This document shows, in pieces, positions 6,402 to 9,510 of a stretch of DNA of 9,510 bases (the first letter of the stretch is position 1; the number at the start of each line of letters is the position of its first letter). A program made the translations under genes and the position numbers. This DNA comes from Rhodobacterales bacterium CG2_30_65_12 (lineage in GTDB: Bacteria > Pseudomonadota > Alphaproteobacteria > Rhodobacterales > Rhodobacteraceae). The DNA lies in NCBI GenBank assembly GCA_001873585.1, contig MNZL01000055.1, positions 1-9,510 on the forward strand. The letters are read 5' to 3'. The notes beneath the pieces are model-generated. The model did not search any database, had not been told where the DNA came from, and worked only from the letters and a program-made list of their open reading frames with translations.

Positions 6402-6902
6402 ATGGCCGAGATCAAGGATCCCGAAAACACCATCCTCATCGAGCTCAAGGATGGCACCGTCACTGTCGAGCTGCTCGCGGACGTCGCGCCCAAGCACGCC
6501 GAGAGGATGAAAGAGCTGGCGCGCGAAGGCGCTTATGATGGCGTGGTGTTTCACCGGGTGATCGACGGTTTCATGGCCCAGACCGGCGACGTCGAGCATG
6601 GCCGCGAGGGCGGCGAGCTGCGCCGCGCCGGCACCGGCGGATCAACCAAACCCGACTTGCCGGCGGAGTTCTCCAAGCTGCCGCATGATCGCGGCACGCT
6701 CGGCGCCGCCCGCTCGCAAAACCCCAACAGCGCCAACAGCCAGTTCTTCATAAATTTCAGCGACAATCACTTCCTCAACGGTCAATACACCGTGTATGGC
6801 CGGGTGATCTCGGGGATGGAACATGTCGACAAGATCCTGCGCGGCGAGCCGCCCGCGACCCCCGACAAGATGATCAGCGTGAAAGTGGCGGCGGATGTCT
6901 AG
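6402..6902 (+). CDS. cyclophilin-type peptidyl-prolyl isomerase, cytosolic
   Basis: The 166-residue protein is a cyclophilin, a catalyst of proline cis-trans isomerisation during folding. It has no signal peptide or membrane segment, so it should be cytosolic. The catalytic block FHRVIDGFMAQTGD (50-63) gives Arg52, Phe57 and Gln60, matching human CypA Arg55, Phe60 and Gln63; NSANSQFFINF (109-119) supplies Gln114 and Phe116 (CypA Gln111 and Phe113). The position of CypA Trp121, which contacts cyclosporin A, is Phe124 here, as in several bacterial cyclophilins with low drug affinity. The ATG at 6402 is chosen for AAAGGAGG 5 nt upstream; an in-frame ATG at 6297 would add 35 Arg/Pro-rich residues unlike the family. 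The last 8 nt overlap the next gene, a second cyclophilin. A bare ppiA or ppiB symbol would be a guess. Confidence 0.95.
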   Translation: MAEIKDPENTILIELKDGTVTVELLADVAPKHAERMKELAREGAYDGVVFHRVIDGFMAQTGDVEHGREGGELRRAGTGGSTKPDLPAEFSKLPHDRGTLGAARSQNPNSANSQFFINFSDNHFLNGQYTVYGRVISGMEHVDKILRGEPPATPDKMISVKVAADV

Positions 6903-7524
6903 GAACACCCTCGCGGCCTGGATCATCTTTCTCGCCGGCACCGGCCTCGTTGTGCTTTATTATTTCATGACCGTGCCGGGGGCCTCTCCGGAGGTGGTGA
7001 CGGACGTGCCGGGCGAGGCGGGAGGGCCGCGGATCGAGATCACCATCGCCGGCGAGGCCAATGGCACGGTTGTGATCGAGCTGTTTGATACGTTGGCCCC
7101 CAAACACGCCGAGCGGATCGTAACGCTGGCGCGCGAAGGGGCCTACGACGGCGTGGTGTTTCACCGGGTAATAGATGGTTTCATGGCCCAGACCGGCGAC
7201 GTTGAAAATGGCAAGCTCGGCAGCGATCTGTCGCGCGCGGGCAGTGGTGGCTCGTCCTATCCCGATCTGCAGGCGGAGTTCTCGAAGGAGCCGTTCGTGG
7301 CTGGCGTTGTCGGCATGGCCCGATCGTCGGATCCCAACAGCGCCAACAGCCAGTTCTTTATCATGTTCGATGCCGCACCGCATCTCGACGGTGAGTATAC
7401 CGTCGTCGGCCGGGTGATCGAGGGCATCGACGTGGTGAACGCGATCAAGCGCGGTGCCGACGGGCGCAATGGCGCGGTGATCGGCGAGCCGGACGTGATG
7501 CAAAGCGTGCGCGTGATCGAATGA
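6895..7524 (+). CDS. cyclophilin-type peptidyl-prolyl isomerase with N-terminal membrane/export segment
   Basis: The 209-residue protein has a hydrophobic segment (about 7-26, AAWIIFLAGTGLVVLYYFM), a linker rich in Pro, Glu and Gly (about 27-46), and a cyclophilin domain (about 47-209). The segment is either a membrane anchor or an uncleaved or cleaved signal; no lipobox cysteine is present. The enzyme part should therefore face the periplasm. Catalytic residues are kept: Arg91, Phe96 and Gln99 in FHRVIDGFMAQTGD, and Gln153 and Phe155 in NSANSQFFI. The CypA Trp121 position is His163 (PHLDG). The ATG lies inside the end of the upstream cyclophilin gene (8-nt overlap), with only GGCGG-type sequence as a ribosome site, so translational coupling is likely. 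The two genes are paralogues: aligned stretches keep a fixed offset of 610 nt. The stop codon lies in the base of a long inverted repeat. Confidence 0.93.
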   Translation: MSRNTLAAWIIFLAGTGLVVLYYFMTVPGASPEVVTDVPGEAGGPRIEITIAGEANGTVVIELFDTLAPKHAERIVTLAREGAYDGVVFHRVIDGFMAQTGDVENGKLGSDLSRAGSGGSSYPDLQAEFSKEPFVAGVVGMARSSDPNSANSQFFIMFDAAPHLDGEYTVVGRVIEGIDVVNAIKRGADGRNGAVIGEPDVMQSVRVIE

Positions 7525-7583
7525 GCATGCGGGGGCAAGCGGGCGTTCCGACTTGCGAGGCGCCCGCTTGCCCCCGTGCTCAT
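7521..7583. terminator. long convergent hairpin shared by cyclophilin and microprotein genes
   Basis: A perfect 16-bp stem, 7530-7545 with 7561-7576, encloses a 15-nt loop. Below it, after a 2-nt bulge (7528-7529), a further 7 bp pair (7521-7527 with 7577-7583). The lower stem contains the TGA of the cyclophilin gene (7522-7524) paired with the complement of the TGA of the minus-strand microprotein (7580-7582). No T-run follows on either strand, so it may act as a 3' end stabiliser, a transcription barrier between convergent genes, or a Rho-associated end, and not as a simple intrinsic terminator. Confidence 0.7.
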
Positions 7584-7657
7584 ACGGTCAGGCCGAGAGC
7601 GAGAATGAAGGCGGCAAAGGCAATGGCCTCGAAGGCGGGGAGGGGGATACGAAACAT
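7580..7657 (-). CDS. candidate 25-residue single-span membrane microprotein
   Basis: On the minus strand AAGGAGGA (7668-7661) is followed by ATGATG and an open frame to TGA. The second ATG (7657) gives 25 residues with a 4-nt gap from GGAGG; the first (7660) gives 26 but sits against the Shine-Dalgarno. The protein starts MFRIPLPAFE and continues as an unbroken hydrophobic stretch of Ala, Phe, Ile, Leu and Gly to the C-terminus (about 11-25), enough for one membrane helix. It has one basic (R3) and one acidic residue (E10). Of the 24 internal codons 17 end in G or C, in line with the genome. It is flanked upstream by palindromes and the acnA terminator, and converges on the cyclophilin gene. 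I do not recognise the sequence. The ribosome site, composition and terminator-like hairpin at its stop argue for a real gene; conservation is untested. Confidence 0.6.
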   Translation of the reverse strand: MFRIPLPAFEAIAFAAFILALGLTV

Positions 7658-7678
7658 CATTCCTCCTTCTGCCACGCC

Positions 7679-7697
7679 AAGCTTAACGCAAGCTTAC
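7679..7697. promoter_or_regulatory. AAGCTTA direct repeat and CtrA-like half-sites
   Basis: AAGCTTA occurs at 7679-7685 and again at 7690-7696. Within this stretch TTAA (7683-7686), 7 nt, TTAC (7694-7697) matches the alphaproteobacterial CtrA box TTAA-N7-TTAA at 7 of 8 fixed positions. It lies 20-40 nt upstream of the microprotein start. This is a pattern match only; a sequence this short can arise by chance. Confidence 0.25.
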
Positions 7698-7709
7698 CGA
7701 ATCTGGTAA
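7694..7709. promoter_or_regulatory. small dyad TTACC-N6-GGTAA
   Basis: TTACC (7694-7698) and GGTAA (7705-7709) are perfect inverted repeats around a 6-nt spacer GAATCT, which contains a GANTC site of the kind methylated by CcrM in alphaproteobacteria. It lies in the expected promoter region of the minus-strand microprotein. Confidence 0.3.
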
Positions 7710-7714
7710 TCTGA

Positions 7715-7731
7715 GGAAACACAGTGTTTCC
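7715..7731. promoter_or_regulatory. 17-bp palindrome, probable operator
   Basis: GGAAACAC (7715-7722) and GTGTTTCC (7724-7731) are perfect inverted repeats around one central A. Odd-centred dyads of this length are typical sites for dimeric repressors or activators. It lies about 58 nt upstream of the microprotein start on the minus strand and beyond the acnA terminator, so if functional it most likely controls the microprotein transcript. No regulator is assigned. Confidence 0.45.
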
Positions 7732-7802
7732 GCGTTGGCGTCATACCGACACTGGGGCCAGAGACTGACCCGAAGCAATGTTCTGCCGATCGCAAGCGCA
7801 AC

Positions 7803-7833
7803 AAAAAAGCCCCGGCGCTGAGCCGGGGCTTTT
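7803..7833 (-). terminator. intrinsic terminator of acnA
   Basis: GCCCCGGC (7809-7816) pairs with GCCGGGGC (7822-7829) across a GCTGA loop, and flanking A and T runs extend the pairing. On the minus strand it is followed by TTTTTT (7808-7803); on the plus strand by TTTT (7830-7833). It starts about 20 nt after the aconitase stop codon. The shape is bidirectional, but only the minus strand has an obvious gene to terminate. Confidence 0.88.
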
Positions 7834-7851
7834 GCTTTCATGGTGGCCGCC

Positions 7852-9510
<1,659 letters not shown>

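Noticed and set aside
7521..7709. 62-codon plus-strand frame starting at an ATGA overlap with the cyclophilin stop
   Set aside because: It reads through both hairpin arms and antisense to the microprotein, has no Shine-Dalgarno of note, and its composition is not protein-like. The opposite-strand frame is better supported.
7733..7802. Possible tRNA or small RNA in the gap before the acnA terminator
   Set aside because: No cloverleaf, T-loop motif or clear promoter was found, and the pieces that pair are short and scattered.

Overview
The window is GC-rich, with strong G/C bias at third codon positions. It looks like chromosomal DNA from an alphaproteobacterium, most likely of the order Rhodobacterales. 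This rests on the protein signatures (XdhC, the TAGGAFLEW form of Pgk, a short FtsB-like protein) and on the grouping of cyclophilin pair, pgk, class I aldolase and ftsB-like gene. The genus cannot be fixed from sequence alone. No tRNA, rRNA, insertion sequence, CRISPR array or phage gene was seen.

Layout, left to right. Positions 14-3231 (+): an XdhC-family molybdoenzyme maturation factor, a small exported protein of unknown function whose ribosome-binding region is a 15-bp tandem duplication, and a full-length YidE-type transporter with two TrkA-C domains. Positions 3232-3452: a convergent gap with a 9-bp GC hairpin, a 16-bp palindrome and an unusually AT-rich patch. Positions 3453-6186 (-): pgk, class I fructose-bisphosphate aldolase and an FtsB/DivIC-like gene, in that transcriptional order. 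pgk and the aldolase gene each end in their own intrinsic terminator, and the ftsB-like gene has a candidate promoter, so these look like separately terminated units. Positions 6402-7524 (+): two overlapping cyclophilin genes diverging from pgk, the first cytosolic and the second with an N-terminal membrane/export segment. Positions 7525-7851: a convergent hairpin, a 25-codon membrane microprotein on the minus strand with a strong Shine-Dalgarno, several palindromes, and the acnA terminator. Positions 7852-9510 (-): the C-terminal 552 residues of aconitase A, running off the right edge.

Most of the window is housekeeping: glycolysis/gluconeogenesis (pgk, aldolase), the TCA cycle (aconitase), protein folding (cyclophilins) and cell division (FtsB-like). 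No clear multi-gene novel system was found. The most original signal is the microprotein at 7580-7657 (-). Its stop codon lies in the base of a long inverted repeat that also contains the stop codon of the converging cyclophilin gene. The intergenic palindromes and the AT-rich island are weaker leads.
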